Part shown: in pieces, positions 21,889 to 33,705 of the stretch
Layout of the letters: each line of letters opens with the position of its first letter
Position numbering within the stretch: the first letter of the stretch is position 1
Assembly: GCA_032718475.1 (NCBI GenBank)
Contig: JAUCBJ010005012.1
Coordinates: 1-62,763, forward strand
Length of the DNA stretch: 62,763 nucleotides
Direction of reading: 5' to 3'
Source: Nemertoderma westbladi
Taxonomy: Eukaryota; Xenacoelomorpha; Nemertodermatida; Nemertodermatidae
Notes under the pieces: model-generated
Database searches by the model: none
What the model was told of the DNA's origin: nothing
Seen by the model: only the letters and a program-made list of their open reading frames with translations
Made by a program: the position numbers and the translations under genes

Positions 21889-24034
21889 CTAGACGTGCTT
21901 AGAGTTATACTCAGTAACGGCCTGGAACAAGTGGCGTCCGAAAGAAGGGTGTTCAATGCCAACTTTATACTTCAACCAGGTTTGCATAAAGTCATAATGC
22001 ACAGACTCTGAAGCTTGCTCACTAAAGTAACCAAGAGCTAAGTTTCTGCTCTTGCAGAATTGGACTACATGAAAGAACATAGCATGCACTTTTGGTGTCA
22101 CACTGATGTTGAGAGTCATATATAGCTGCTGGAATTTACCAATTTTTTGATCAAAGTTAGTTTCTAACTGTTTTCCGAAACAGGATTTGACTACATCGTT
22201 GAAACAATGAAACGTTTCAGTAAAGTCTTTATATTCATTGGAACAGATCTGACGAAGTTTGTCCACAGCTTTTAGAAGTGTTCTACATGAATTGCCATTA
22301 AATGTGCCACCATGTAGGGCATCGCGTTGAACATTACAGGCTTGTGGCCACTTGATAATGTCAGGCCAAACCTTGGAAAGGCCATCATACATGGTGTTAA
22401 CAGTGCCTGTCAACAGGTACAGTTCTGGTGGTGGAATTAAATCTAGCACCAAACTTTCCTTATTTCCTATTTCAATTGGAACATGAGCACAGTTTGCAAA
22501 CTTCTTAGCCTTTTTACCATCCCGCGCAGTCTCACTATTCCACGACCAAAAATGTTCTTCAATGTTCCTCAGTGTTCGCATTGTGCCAATCTCTACTAGA
22601 TTAGACCGGTGTGACTCACACCAACAACAAGGATAACTACCACCATGAGCCATAAGCCCAACGATGATATTTGCAAGCTTTAGATCACAGGCAATAAATG
22701 GAGATGGTGATAGCTTGGCAAATGTAGGCGATAGATCAAGCTTAAGCCAAATCTTTAGAAGATTCGTGTAGCTTTCCTGTACGTCTGGGGCAGTAAAGAG
22801 AATAATTATTCTTTTTACACCACTTTCCAACCGATTTTTTGCAGCAACTCCATCAGTATAACAATGTCGATGAGTTTTTTCAGTGTTGCTGGCAGAAATC
22901 GAAGAGTTTGGAATTGACACCAAACTTAAACACAATTTCATGAAACCACCTCCACCATCAATGCCTATCTTCCACTGCAATGAGCGATCAAAGCTTTCCC
23001 GCTGTTGGATTATATACTGCACCAGATTCTCTGTATTGGTGCAAAAAACTGCACTCCTTGGAGATGTCTCAAATTTATTACCATTAGCTTCCTTTGCTAT
23101 AAAATTCATGACCTGAACATCGAAAAATTGGTCCAGTTGATGATTAGTTTTTTGCAAGTTTTCCCTTAAATGTGGCTCTATAACACATCTATGTACGAAT
23201 GTGAGTGGCTAGACGTATCAACTTGTTGGAACTCAGATTTAAATCAACCTGTATTTGAGACATATCCTCGGTAGTAAACAAGGTACGCTTAGCTGTCGAG
23301 CACTGACTAACTTCCTCTGTACCTTCTAGTCGACGTTTCGATCCAACTTCAATATGCAAAGACCAACCACCGTTACTTTTACTCAAGTTTAATTGCGAAG
23401 TGGATGCAGAATTATCATCAGTTGCCTGGTTTATTAGATTCCTAGTAAGCTTTTCTTTGGTCGAGGGTGTTGCTGCAAGTTCAGCTAAATTAGCAACTCG
23501 AGTTGAGCGGTTACATGTATGACTCAAACCGGGTCCTACTGTTGAAAAGCAGAAACTGCACAACTTAATTGCTTTTGGTGCACTTCCAGCAATATCTGTG
23601 CCAGGGATAGGCCCAATTTGTTGTTTAGATGGAGGGTGACCCCGTCGATCATGTGGAGAATGGTCGGTTGGAAGCCTTTCCACTCCACCGAGGGCAGATA
23701 TTCTCGCTGCCTTGCAAACAAGACATAAACATTCTCCGCCGACGTTTGAAAAGTGCGATGCCCTTGTTATCAGCCTGTTAGGAAGTGAGTGGTCGAAAAG
23801 TTTTATTTTACGCATAAACTTTCCCTTGGAATAGTCCTGGAGCGCAGTACGACACTTTGAGCATATAGATGTCGGCAAACGATCATCGTTGGAACTGTAA
23901 CCTTCCTTGATAACGAACAATCGTATTAGTTCCTCGTGTTTTTCGTTAATCTTCCACATTTCTTTCGTTTTACCGAAACATAAAGCACAAATTGCATTCC
24001 GGGCATCTTCATGGCTTCTAACCTGTTTAGGCAT
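21889..24034 (-). pseudogene. Transposase-like protein of unassigned superfamily
   Basis: First frame 24,034-23,189 (281 codons): MPKQVRSHEDARNAICALCF, then a zinc-ribbon-like array (CALC, CSKCRTAL, CLVCKAA, CSFCF...HTC). Second frame 23,157-21,889 (422 codons), open back to about 23,210 in a shifted frame. It has IGIDGGGGFMKLCLSLV, an acidic candidate site, then YPCCWCESH, RDALHGGTFNGNSCRTLL, VTPKVHAMFFH and SEQASESVHYDFMQTW. The pattern of early Asp, CxxC, a His/Gly-rich stretch and a late Glu looks like an RNase H-fold DDE transposase (inference). I cannot place it in a named superfamily. A one-base frame break near 23,200 separates the halves and may mean decay or an intron. Confidence 0.6.
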
Positions 24035-24138
24035 TATATTCTACCAGTAAGAAACAAATTAAATTAATTTACAGTAATGAAGAGGTACCAGGAATAACGG
24101 TATATCACAGAACTTGTAATTCAGAACATTGATTCAGT

Positions 24139-24204
24139 ATTCGATTTGAATTTCCCTCTCCATTCTACAAATTTGTAGAATGGAGAGGGAAATTCAAATC
24201 GAAT
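24139..24204. repeat. 66-bp perfect palindrome
   Basis: Arms of 33 bp centred between 24,171 and 24,172 (ACAAATTTGT at the centre), with no spacer and no mismatch. Can extrude a cruciform. Lies between the transposase start and the right subterminal repeats. Confidence 0.95.
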
Positions 24205-24297
24205 TTAATCGACCATTCCATATGCTGGAATTTTAGTCCTGTTACTTTGCAAAGTAACAGGACTAAAATTCCAGCATGGAATGGTCGATTAAATTAA
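24202..24297. repeat. 96-bp near-perfect palindrome
   Basis: Arms of about 47 bp centred at CTTTG/CAAAG (24,249/24,250). The only flaw is an extra AT in the left arm (CCATATGCTGG against CCAGCATGG). Directly abuts the 66-bp palindrome. Confidence 0.95.
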
Positions 24298-25068
24298 ATT
24301 ATAAATTATATTATTAGATTATATTATTATATTTTGATTTTATTTTTATGTCTATATATTCGCCTGTTTATGTTTGCGTAAATGTAGAATTTACCTAAAT
24401 TCGGTAATATTACATAACTAATATTAAAAGTAACTAATAATATTAAATTATTACGAACGGTCAGTGTAGAAAAGCTGAAAATACTTCCAGTGTACTAACT
24501 ATGTATGGTAGCTGCTCCATATAGCTTATTATGTATGACCTGACATTTATAGTTAAAGAAATTTATAACAATAATTATTATTAATTTTAGTTAATTAATT
24601 AAATAATTTATTAAATAAATGCTGAAGGGCTCCGTAAAATTTTTTCGTTTTTCTTTTTTTGAAATCAGCTCAGAAAACTGACACTAGAAATGGTCTCACT
24701 TTGTCTGGGCATTTTCAGTTAAATAAATTTATAATATTAGTAAATTAATATTGGTTAATTAATTAAATATTCAGTAAATAAATCCTGAAGGGCTCCGTAA
24801 AATTTTTTAATTTTTCTTGTTTTGAAATCAGCTCAGAAAACTGACCCTAGAAATGGTCTCACTTTGTCTGGGCATTTTCAGTTAAATAAATTTATAATAT
24901 TAGTATTAATATTGGTGAATTAATTAAATATTCAGTAAATAAATCCCGAAGGGCTCCATAAAATATTTTCGTTTTTCTTATTTTGAATTCAGCGCAGAAA
25001 ACTGATCCTAGAAATAGTCTCCTTTTGCCTGGGCATTTTCAAGTCCCAAGATTCGATTTCAGGCACAC

Positions 25069-26647
25069 TGTGGTTAGGTAAATCGCTATACTTCAGATAA
25101 TGTATAGTATAAGTATCTGCATCTCCGTATCGCTGTATTCTCTCTTCCTCGAATAATACGTCGAGATTCCAATGGACAAATCGAGTTTTAATAAATCTAT
25201 CGAGATTATACGGAGGTATTATGTCCTTTTCTATTCTTGAAACATTATAAGGTTTTCTGAATGAGTTTACTTTAACCAATTGATCTAAATGTTTCTTTAG
25301 TTGTTTGAGTTCAACAAGATCAAGGGGATTTATCAATGACAGAAACTTTAAACTGTGTGTAGGATCTTCCAGTTTCACCATATAATATTGAGTTAAATTT
25401 ACATAATAGGGGTGATCTTTGATCCCATAAAATGAGTTTGGTAAAGGTCTAGCGCGTAGATTGACCTCGTATACCATACGACGGACAAGATCCGCTCGAT
25501 TGTCCGGAGGTTCAACAAGTATACCGTCGACACGAGCAGCCTTGAAGCTAATTCTTTTACCGCTTGGACTTGTTGTTGCAATTTACATTTGTCTAAACAA
25601 TCGTAGGTTCCTTTTCCGATCTTTTGTCGAATAGCGTCTAACGCGTTTCGTACAACGCTCTCCTCCACCTCGGTGACAGGTTGTATTGGAGTTAAACCGG
25701 GATGATTATACGGGTTGAACGGCGATATTAGATGTCCGCGTCCCAATCCAGCTAGGTAGGATGGGCGAATATCTAGAGAGCCCACAACCGGAGTGCCACC
25801 GACTAATTGTTCGGGTAACACTAGATCTTTGAACAATGAGTACAGTTCAGGAGGATCTGTCATACTATTAGGATCAAGAGTCTGAGCTCGCACCGGGGAA
25901 TGAGGAGGTCTGACCGAGTATTCCGGAACTCTGATCATAGGTTTATTTAAGGATCGTTTCAGTCGAGCGAGCGTAGGTGATACGTCGAACAAGACGCACG
26001 TCTTGTAAGGGGAAGACTGGTGATCTTTCTCCAGTTTTACAATATTCCTCCATCTGCTCGAAGCTATTCGGTACAACAGGTAGCAGTCGATCAGCGGTAA
26101 GATATATCATAGTAAAATAGAGTCGTTTGAGTTCTATCATAGGGTTATGATGTATACATTGAGGATATCGAGTTTCTAGAATTTGTTGACTGGCTACATT
26201 GAGATATGTTTCTCTCAAGAATTCTAAATATTTGTTGAAGTCACTGCGTTTATCCGGCTCTTCAACATCTTCTCTTTCAAGTCGGTTTCGAATAGAATTT
26301 TCATGTTCAATTCTCAGTTTATCATTCCGACTCCGCTGGGCATGATATTTAAATAGAATCATTTCCCTTTCGGTATCTACATCATCCGTATCGTGTAAAT
26401 CGATAGGATGACCAGTAGTTAAGAAGTCCATATACGTACCATTACGATGCGTATATCGAGCGGTGAATTTCCGATAGTCCAATTCACGCTTGAGCTGTTC
26501 CTTTGACATTGGCGGTTCGATATAACGGCCATCGTCTTCCGTCGTATGTTGACTAGCGTCGCCGCTTGTCAAACTATCAACAAACGCTTGCAATGGTAGG
26601 GTATATCGCACCCTGATACCAAGATAATCTTCTATCAACTCAGTCAT
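25069..26647 (-). pseudogene. Family O gag-like protein, N-terminal part
   Basis: Starts at M 26,647 (MTELIEDYLGIRVRYTLPLQ) in open frame to 25,943. It continues in another frame from about 26,076 (LEKDHQSSPYKTCV...DVSPTLARLKRSLNK, PPELYSLFKDLVLPEQL) to 25,399, and in a third to the transposon edge (VNLRARPLPNSF, LINPLDLVELKQLKKHLDQL, HYLKYSDLPNH). Frame changes fall near 26,000 and 25,450. The N-terminal part is charged and mostly helical in composition, with no recognised domain. Copy A at 72-640 matches codons from about HNPMIELKRLYF onward. Without the two insertions the element from 26,647 to 12,613 would be about 3.8 kb. Confidence 0.6.
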
Positions 26648-28198
26648 AGCTGCTATATGAGTTTATCGATATTATAGTTAATAATAATCAGGCTAGCGGT
26701 CGTCGCTGCCTCCCCCTCTATGCCCCCGGACAGCGTGAGATCCTCAGCGCTGATGTAATGTCGTCGCTGTGCCTCTCGCCAACGTAGTAGCTACACAACG
26801 ACAACAATAACCAGCGCGAGTCACTCCACTATCCGTCCCAAAGGCTTGGATATACTGGAGGTACTTGCTACAGAGGCAGGATAACTTTCACAACTGCGAC
26901 TCGCTACTGTAAACACACTTTAGTAGTAACATTCACCTATAAATACACAAATTCCACATTCCTGCCACAATTTGAACAAATTAGGGCCATTTGTCCGTTA
27001 GTCAAATGCCTTCTAGAATGCCACGTTATTATTATGTATCCCTAGATACTAGCAAGGTGCTGTTTATTCCGCATGCTATTCAATGGGGCAAGCTTTCTAT
27101 TGTTCTTTTAACTCGCTTCTAATTCTAGCGTGGTTGTTACTATGGTAACATTATGGAAAGCTAGCGGTAGAATTAGGGTAATTCTCATGCATACAGATCT
27201 GGGATGCTATTTAATAGTGATTCTTTAATTGTCAATATTCCCCTTATACATGATTTTATGAATTTTATCGGCTATTGACTGTACACTGGAGATTCTCTCA
27301 CACTAATATACTTAATAGGGTGAATCTCCGCTCCCATGATCTATTAATTAATGGAATTTTGGGAATGTTATAAATTGTATAAAATGACAATTTATCAAAT
27401 TCATGAGAGGATATGAATTTAAAATTTATTCCCGTGAATTTTATTATTTGATATTAAAGTAGACACAGTTTTATTCCAGAACATGTCTGAGAACTAGGAT
27501 CCTTAATTCCAGAAATTTGTCTTTTAAGAGTATCGGTGAGTACTACGATATCTTAATCGACTAGAATTTTAGAGGATCTAAAATTTTAACAGATTTGATT
27601 TATAAATTTTCCATATTTTAACATTTGTTATAACAAACGTTGTAGATATTTATCAAATATTTAATATTTAATATTTGGGATGGGCACCGGTTTATTCTAG
27701 AACATGTCTGGGGCCGTTAACCACTGCTTCTAGAATATTGTCTTTCAAGTATATCGGTGGGTGCCGCGATATCTTAATCGACTAGAATTTCAGATGGATT
27801 TATTTGAAGATTTATTAACAGATTTATTTAATAATATTATTAATATTAATAATATTTGTTAATATTTTGAGCTTCAACGCTACTGTTAAATGGACATCAT
27901 TCTACTATATGTATTATTTAAGATACGGTATGAGAGCAATATTGCAAGAAGCAATGTCAGTGAGAAGAGGCAAGTCGTTTCCAAGGTCTACCCAGAGCTT
28001 GGTTTAGCCGAGACACGAGGATCTGAACTTTGCATTCCTAATACTCTACTTACCAATAATACTTAAGTATAGTAGGGGCGGTATATTGTACTTTAATAAG
28101 TACTGACATTTCATCTTACTGTAGTCACATATTTATAGTATGATACGGACAGTAAGGAAAGAGAAAATGAATTATTTCTCGCCATTAAACGAAATATA
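26648..28198. other. Non-coding, holds two diverged direct repeats
   Basis: No protein-like frame. A block of about 140 bp at 27,460-27,600 (TTTATTCCAGAACATGTCTG...ATATCTTAATCGACTAGAATTT) recurs at 27,685-27,825 with about a fifth of positions changed. A third weaker relative may lie near 27,220-27,400. This is the upstream flank of family O copy B, and its terminal repeat is not found here. Confidence 0.55.
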
Positions 28199-29782
28199 TT
28201 ATACTAAGTAATTAAGTTTTGTGTTAGGGGGACAATTTTCAAGCCAGATTTTCTCATAGTAGCATAAAAATGCATTTGCAAACGTTGGGCCAATTGGACT
28301 ACCCATAGATACTCCGTCTATTTGTATGTATTTGCGATTATTAAAAATAAATTCTATATTTTTCGCTGCAAAGTCCAGTAATTGTTTGTACTGTCTCCTA
28401 GTGAGGCCGTCTACAGTTGTTTGGTCTTTGTACAGTTGGTTCAGTAAAATAACAATAGTTTCTTCTACAGGTATGTTGGTGAAAAGACTCTTGACGTCGA
28501 AGCTAACCATATATCTAGTTGGCCCGACGTTAAGATTACTAATCTCTTGTACAAAAGAAAAAGTATCCTTAACAGTATAATCATTAATACTGTAGGGTAA
28601 CAGTTTTGGGACAAGATACTTTGCTACATTATATTGCGGGGTACCAATGGCTGACAGTATTGGGCGTGTGGGGATTCCATCCTTATGGACTTTAGGGAGT
28701 CCATATAGAATTCCTGGGTGGGTACCTGTTGGTAAGAGAGAGTCATAATCCACTTGTGATATGTTCCAGGTTGGCTTAAGTTTCCTCAGAAGGGATTTGT
28801 AGCGATCTTCGGCTCTCAGTGCATCCAGGAACCAGTCATCAGGAGAACATTCTAGTGCCTTAAACTTCGATTTGTCTGCTAGTATAGTAAGTAATTTATC
28901 AATGTAGTCGGATTTATTCAGTATAACGACTCCACTCCCTTTGTCTGGCCGTATTACAACGATTGTTTTATCAGTTGATATGTGTTTTAGCGCAGTTCGT
29001 TCGAGTTTAGTTAAATTACGTTTTAGTTTCTTAGCATTATATCCATGGAATGAGGAGAGTGCCACATCCCTTAGTCGGTTTCTAACTAGCTCCTTGGAGT
29101 AGCCAGAATTATTACGTACGGGTAGATTCTTAAGCGAACGATACAGCTTCTCAAAGGGAACCAGGAAGTCTGCGTAGTCGAGTTTTTCGGGGACGATAGA
29201 ATAGCGTAACCCTTTAGCCAGTAGAGATTTTTCCGAGTCGGAGAGTAGTCGAGAGGAGTAGTTGAAGATAACAGAGTCAGGATTTATCCGAGTTAGGGAT
29301 TCCTCCCGTTGTAGATTAGCAAGTTTCTTAGAGTGTATGATAGTTTGTTGCTTAATACGTTTCTTGAGGAATTTTTCGTTCTCTCGACGTATAAATGCAG
29401 AATCCATTCCAGATAACTCTGCAAGTATATATCGGCGTTCCTGTTCTAGGCGTCGTTCGTGTCGGCCCATCGCTTTCCGTTTACTCGCTAATTCCGCTAC
29501 GAGCAGACGTTGTTGGCAGGCTCGATACTCGGGAGACCCAAAACGTTGATTATCATTAGTTTTAAACCTTAGAAAATGAGGAATCAAGTTCGAGTCGATG
29601 CATCGTTGAAGGAAGTCGACATCGAGTTTCGATTTCTCATACTTCCATTGAGTTTTCTCGTAGGCACGGTAAGCCTGTTTAAGACTGGGATATCGCTTAT
29701 CTAAAATCGAAGTTATGGTGATCCCAGGAGGATATCTTAATTTGAGACAAAATAAGATAAGTAGTGCGATTTGAAAGAACAT
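28199..29782 (-). pseudogene. Penelope-like element reverse transcriptase, 3' truncated
   Basis: A single 527-codon open frame. The N-terminal half is Arg/Lys-rich, as in Penelope-like elements. Core motifs in order: VIRPDKGSGVVILNKSDY, YGLPKVHKDGIPTRPILSAI, MVSFDVKSLFTNIPVEETI, and IDGVSMGSPIGPTFANAFL. The frame stops at NYLV just before the YxDD catalytic box, so the rest of the RT and the usual GIY-YIG endonuclease are missing and the copy cannot be autonomous. A hammerhead-like motif lies just upstream, as is typical for this class. Confidence 0.85.
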
Positions 29783-29804
29783 AATTATTGTTTAAATCCG
29801 GAAC

Positions 29805-29833
29805 GTTTCGTATATTACATTATACATCATCAG
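29805..29833 (-). ncRNA. Hammerhead-like motif of the Penelope-like element
   Basis: The minus strand has CTGATGA, then a spaced GTATA/TATAC stem II and GAAAC, the conserved hammerhead core, 23 bases before the RT start codon. One extra T precedes stem II. I cannot form stems I or III convincingly, so it is probably inactive. Confidence 0.5.
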
Positions 29834-30276
29834 CCATAATACTGTAGGTACAAAATAACTATAATTATATGAAAAAACCTAAAATTAATGTAAAAGATAA
29901 GAGTAAACAAAATTCAAAATGTGATAGGATGGGTAATTACGATAAATGTAAATTAGAATATTTTACTAAGTATAATGAAGTAAATGCAGGATTACAGAGA
30001 AATTATAGAAATAATTACAGTACCGGTAGCAATCAAAGACTAAAGGCAGTAAACTAACTAGGTAGTGTGTTCATTACAGTAGATACATTAGAATTGTACT
30101 GTATGTAATAGTTATCATAATTAAAATATTATTCTACTAAATAAAATTAAAGAAAACGATTATAATAATAAAATTACATAATAATACATACATAAATATA
30201 AAATGAATAAAAAAAATAAAATAATGTAGTCACACACCGACTCTGAACGTTGTTACATTGAGGAGTCCCTAGATGT
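29834..30276. other. AT-rich gap between the PLE and the BEL element
   Basis: Very A-rich on the plus strand. The 3' LTR of the BEL element would be expected here, but I found no match to the region beyond 37.7 kb. Confidence 0.4.
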
Positions 30277-31838
30277 TTATTGGATTAGGGAGGTGGTCGT
30301 GGGAAGAGTCTCTTGCCTTCCATAGTTACCGGACAACTCTCGGTCTCTTTCCAGTAAACATAAACGACCAACCGGGCGATTAAGTTGTTGTGTTTCGAAC
30401 ACAATTCCAGGTTTCTTAAAGTTACGTCGCATGACGACGAGTTCTACCGATCCCACTAAACCATCATCGGATATATGAGTCTCGATGATACGACCTGTCT
30501 GCCACCTCTTACGGGGAAGATCTGATTCCACGATAAGGACCGGCGCTGACGTTTTCTTGCTGCGCAAACCACTTTATTCGAAGTTGTAGCGTAGGAAGAT
30601 AATGTTTTTCGAAATGGTCAGCGAAACGACGGGATAATAACAGCATAAGTTGCCAAGTTTGTCGGCAGTATTCGTTTCCGTCTGTTATTTCCGATTGCGG
30701 GAGCATGGCTACAGGTTTCTTTAGTAGGAAATGCGCGGGTGTTAGCGCTTCTAAGGAGTCGGGACTAGATGAGACTGGCATGAGCGGTCTCTATTTTGAG
30801 ATAGGCGGCGATTTCTTCCATTAATGTCCACAAAAGTTCGTTGGTGAGATACTCGCGGCACGGCACTATAAAGTGAAATGCGGTCTTCACGCTTCGTATG
30901 AGTCTCTCCCAACTTCCTCCCCACCAAGGGGCGTCGGCGGCGTTGAAGGTCCAGCTAGATGCTGTTACTCTTAGCTGATCGTCCACCTGTCTTTGGTTCC
31001 AATCCTTCACATAAGCTTTGATCTCGTTATTGGCACCATTGAAATTTGTTCCCTTGTCAGATCTCATAGGGTTGCTAGTCCCAAAACGAGCGATTTGTCG
31101 GCGTAAGCTCAGTATGAAGCTGTTGGTAGATAGATCGTTCACCATATCTAGATGGATCGCTCTACAAGTCATACAGACAAAGATGACACACCATCGCTTG
31201 ACTATAGTCCTAGCACGATATACTTCAATAGGGCCAAATAAATCCACGCCAGTATTAGTAAAGGGTGGTTCATAACAGCTTACTCGTTCCCTAGGTAATT
31301 CTGCCTCTCGCTGTATTAAAGGCCTACTAAATGCTTTCCTACAGGGTATACAGTTCCTAAGAACTTGGTTCAGAACTCTATGGGGTTTATGGAAATAATA
31401 GCGAGTTCGAATTTCGCTAAGAACTCGTTCTCTACCAGCATGGTAAAGCTTACTGTGAACATCTACAATCATCTTGATTTGTATTTCAAGATTTCTAATG
31501 AGTATGGGAAACTTAGTGTCAAAGGACAATGGAGCATTAGTTAATCTCCCTCCAACACGTATTAACCCATCTATCATTGTGCTAGAGAAATGATCCCTTA
31601 AGCGCATCTGTGGATTTCTCAACAACAGGAAATACTTATCGGAATCCTTGTAACATTGCAGGAGTCTCAGTATCTGTTTATTGGTATCATCATGTTCTTG
31701 GTAACTGATCTTTTCGGTCAGGAACCTATCCGGCACTCTATAAGTGGGAAGGTCTTTAGTAGCATGGACCTTTTCAGCTACCACTGGAGCGGTATCATCT
31801 GATGGAAACATCTTTTCAGATACACAATGGCCTTGCAA
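30277..31838 (-). pseudogene. BEL/Pao integrase and C-terminal DUF5641-like domain
   Basis: The frame 31,838-30,765 holds an HHCC-type region (YHAGRERVLSEIRTRYYFH, CIPC), then the catalytic core: TGVDLFGPIE (first Asp), MRSDKGTNFNGA (second Asp) and WWGGSWERLIRSVK (Glu). After a frame break at about 30,780, ALTPAHFLL...LPTLQLRIKW and, in a third frame, WQTGRIIETHISDDGLVGSV and RPVGRLCLL make up the typical BEL C-terminal domain. Three frames are needed, so it is inactive. Confidence 0.85.
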
Positions 31839-32869
31839 ATCCGATTCCAGGAGCTATAATGATCTATTGCTCTTTGTAGGAGAGGAGAGAGTCCTTGCGA
31901 GACGTCTGGTGTCCCAGATTTCCAGTCTCTTTCCCTGATTTCTATAACGGATTTATTTGTATTTCGGGTAACATCCGTGGGTGAGTTTAGATCCACAGCG
32001 TCGTCACCGGAGGCGTGTAGCACAGACAGATCTATCACTGGTTTAAATAACTTTGATTTACTCGTCCGGGTTTTAGGTTTGACTTTCTCCGCTCCCTTGG
32101 CTTGCCTAATCTCCACCATGGTGAGATGAGGGGGCCATTCCTCCTCTTCTTTACTCAGGAAGTCGGGTCCACCTAACCAGTCTGGAGTATCTATCAATTC
32201 TTGAGGAGTTGCTCCTCTGGAAGCGATGTCAGCTGGATTAATCGTCCCAGGGCAATGTCTCCATTGATCTATATTAGAGCGACTGAGTATAATGGCTACT
32301 CTGTTGGTAACGAAGATGCTGAACTGACAGACTTCATTAGTTATATACTCCAGAGTGAGTAAAGCATCAGTCCAATAGACAGTTTTCTCCAGTGGATAGT
32401 AGATCTGTTCTGTTACATTCCTGCCGATGGCTGTAGCGTATAGAACCGCCTTTAACTTCGCTCTGGGAACTCGCAGTTTCTTGTTTATTAGGGCTTTAGA
32501 GGCGACTAATGAAACCTTAATTCCATCGGGAGTTTCAACCCTCAGGTAGGCTACTATACCTATTCCCATATCGCTGGCGTCTCCAAACACATGGAGTTGA
32601 TAGGAATACGTGGGGAGAACGTGACCGAAATATGAGCGAGAAATCTTAAAGTTCTCAATAGATGGTAAAGAATCTTCCCATTTCATCCACTTCTTTAGCA
32701 GTTCTCCCTTGAGTGGATCATCCCACGAGTGGTTTTCGAGCCACATTTGTTGTACTAAGCTCCAAGCAACTAGTATGACTGGGCTAATGAATCCGAACGG
32801 GTCGAAATAAGTGCTCAGGATACTTAGACAAATCCGTTTAGTTCTAACTGGATTATCTCGTTGTTTCAA
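31778..32869 (-). pseudogene. BEL/Pao A17-type linker and RNase H
   Basis: Begins STYFDPFGFISPVILVAW, the peptidase A17-like region that follows the RT in BEL/Pao elements. VFGDASDMGIGIVAYLR is the RNase H first Asp region. LRVPRAKLKAVLYA replaces the usual PRLEL, so the catalytic Glu is changed to Lys. Then YWTDALLTLEYI and HCPGTINPADIASRG, which in BEL elements link to the integrase. The frame is open for 363 codons and overlaps the integrase frame by 61 bases in another phase. Confidence 0.85.
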
Positions 32870-32965
32870 CTGAAAGAATAGAATATCTCTCTCCGTGTCC
32901 CATTTTAATCCAAGAGTCTTTGTTTCCGGAAGATCGTCCTTAATGAGGTCTAGATCTTTAACACC

Positions 32966-33705
32966 TCAGTCTTCTACTGGGATCGATTCCAGGAACTCAC
33001 GGGAGTTACTAGTGAATTTGGTTAGATGAAATCCACCGCGTTGTAAGCACTCCACCGTTCCCTTGGCAACATCAATGGCTTCTTCCTCTGATGGGAGGGA
33101 CTTTAAATTGTCATCCATGTAAATATCCCGTTTGATGTTGTCTATAACCGCTTTAGAGAAGGCGTCTCTGTTGTCATCGGCAGTGGTACGCACTACCGAA
33201 CAAGCGTTCGAGGGGCTCGAGATGATCCCAAAAGCCTGGATTGTCATCCAGTACTCCACCAGTTTTCGGTTGAGGTTTCCTTCAGGCCACCACAGAAATC
33301 GTAGGCTGTCTCGATCCCTAGCTAATGCTTTTACTTGTAGAAACATGCCTTCGATATCCGAAGCGAAGGCGATCGAATATTGCCGCAGTCGTAGTAATAT
33401 CCCCAACAAAGATTGGAGTAAGTTGGGTCCCGGCAACAGTTCGGATTTAAGGATTGCCCCATATAAAGGGCGGAGCCGTCAAACACTACACGGACTTTGT
33501 TTGGTTTACCGGGCTTGGGAACATAATGATGTGTCAAATAATACGTTCTCTCCGTTATGTGTGTTTCTTCCGGAACTCGCTCCGCGTATCCCTCGTCTAT
33601 AAACTTCTTCAATTGAGTTTTATACATTTCTTTGGCTCGATCATTAGCCATCAAACGCCGATGAAGTTGCGCGATTCTCTTTTCCGCTAAAGGTCGGTTA
33701 TTCAC
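32966..33705 (-). pseudogene. BEL/Pao reverse transcriptase, frameshifted
   Basis: 33,705-33,331: FIDEGYAERVPEE, YYLTHHYVPKPGKPNKVRVV and FDGSALYMGQSLN are RT fingers of BEL type. 33,436-32,966: FASDIEGMFLQV, AFGIISSPSNAC and DIYMDDNLKS with the catalytic YMDD. The two parts are in different frames over a 105-base overlap, and the frame ends at 32,966 before the A17 region. The copy is dead. Confidence 0.85.

Larger units (their letters stand above)
21321..25068 (-). mobile_element. DNA transposon with TIRs made of subterminal repeats
   Basis: Terminal inverted repeats start GTGTGCCTGAAATCGAATC at 21,321 and end with the complement at 25,068. They stay alignable for over 90 bp through TCTGCGCTGAATTC. 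Each end then repeats an internal unit of about 150 bp (AAAATGCCCAG...CTGAATTC plus an AT tail): two units on the left (21,345-21,660), three on the right (24,600-25,060). Two transposase frames lie between. No clear target duplication is visible. It interrupts the family O frame. Confidence 0.8.
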
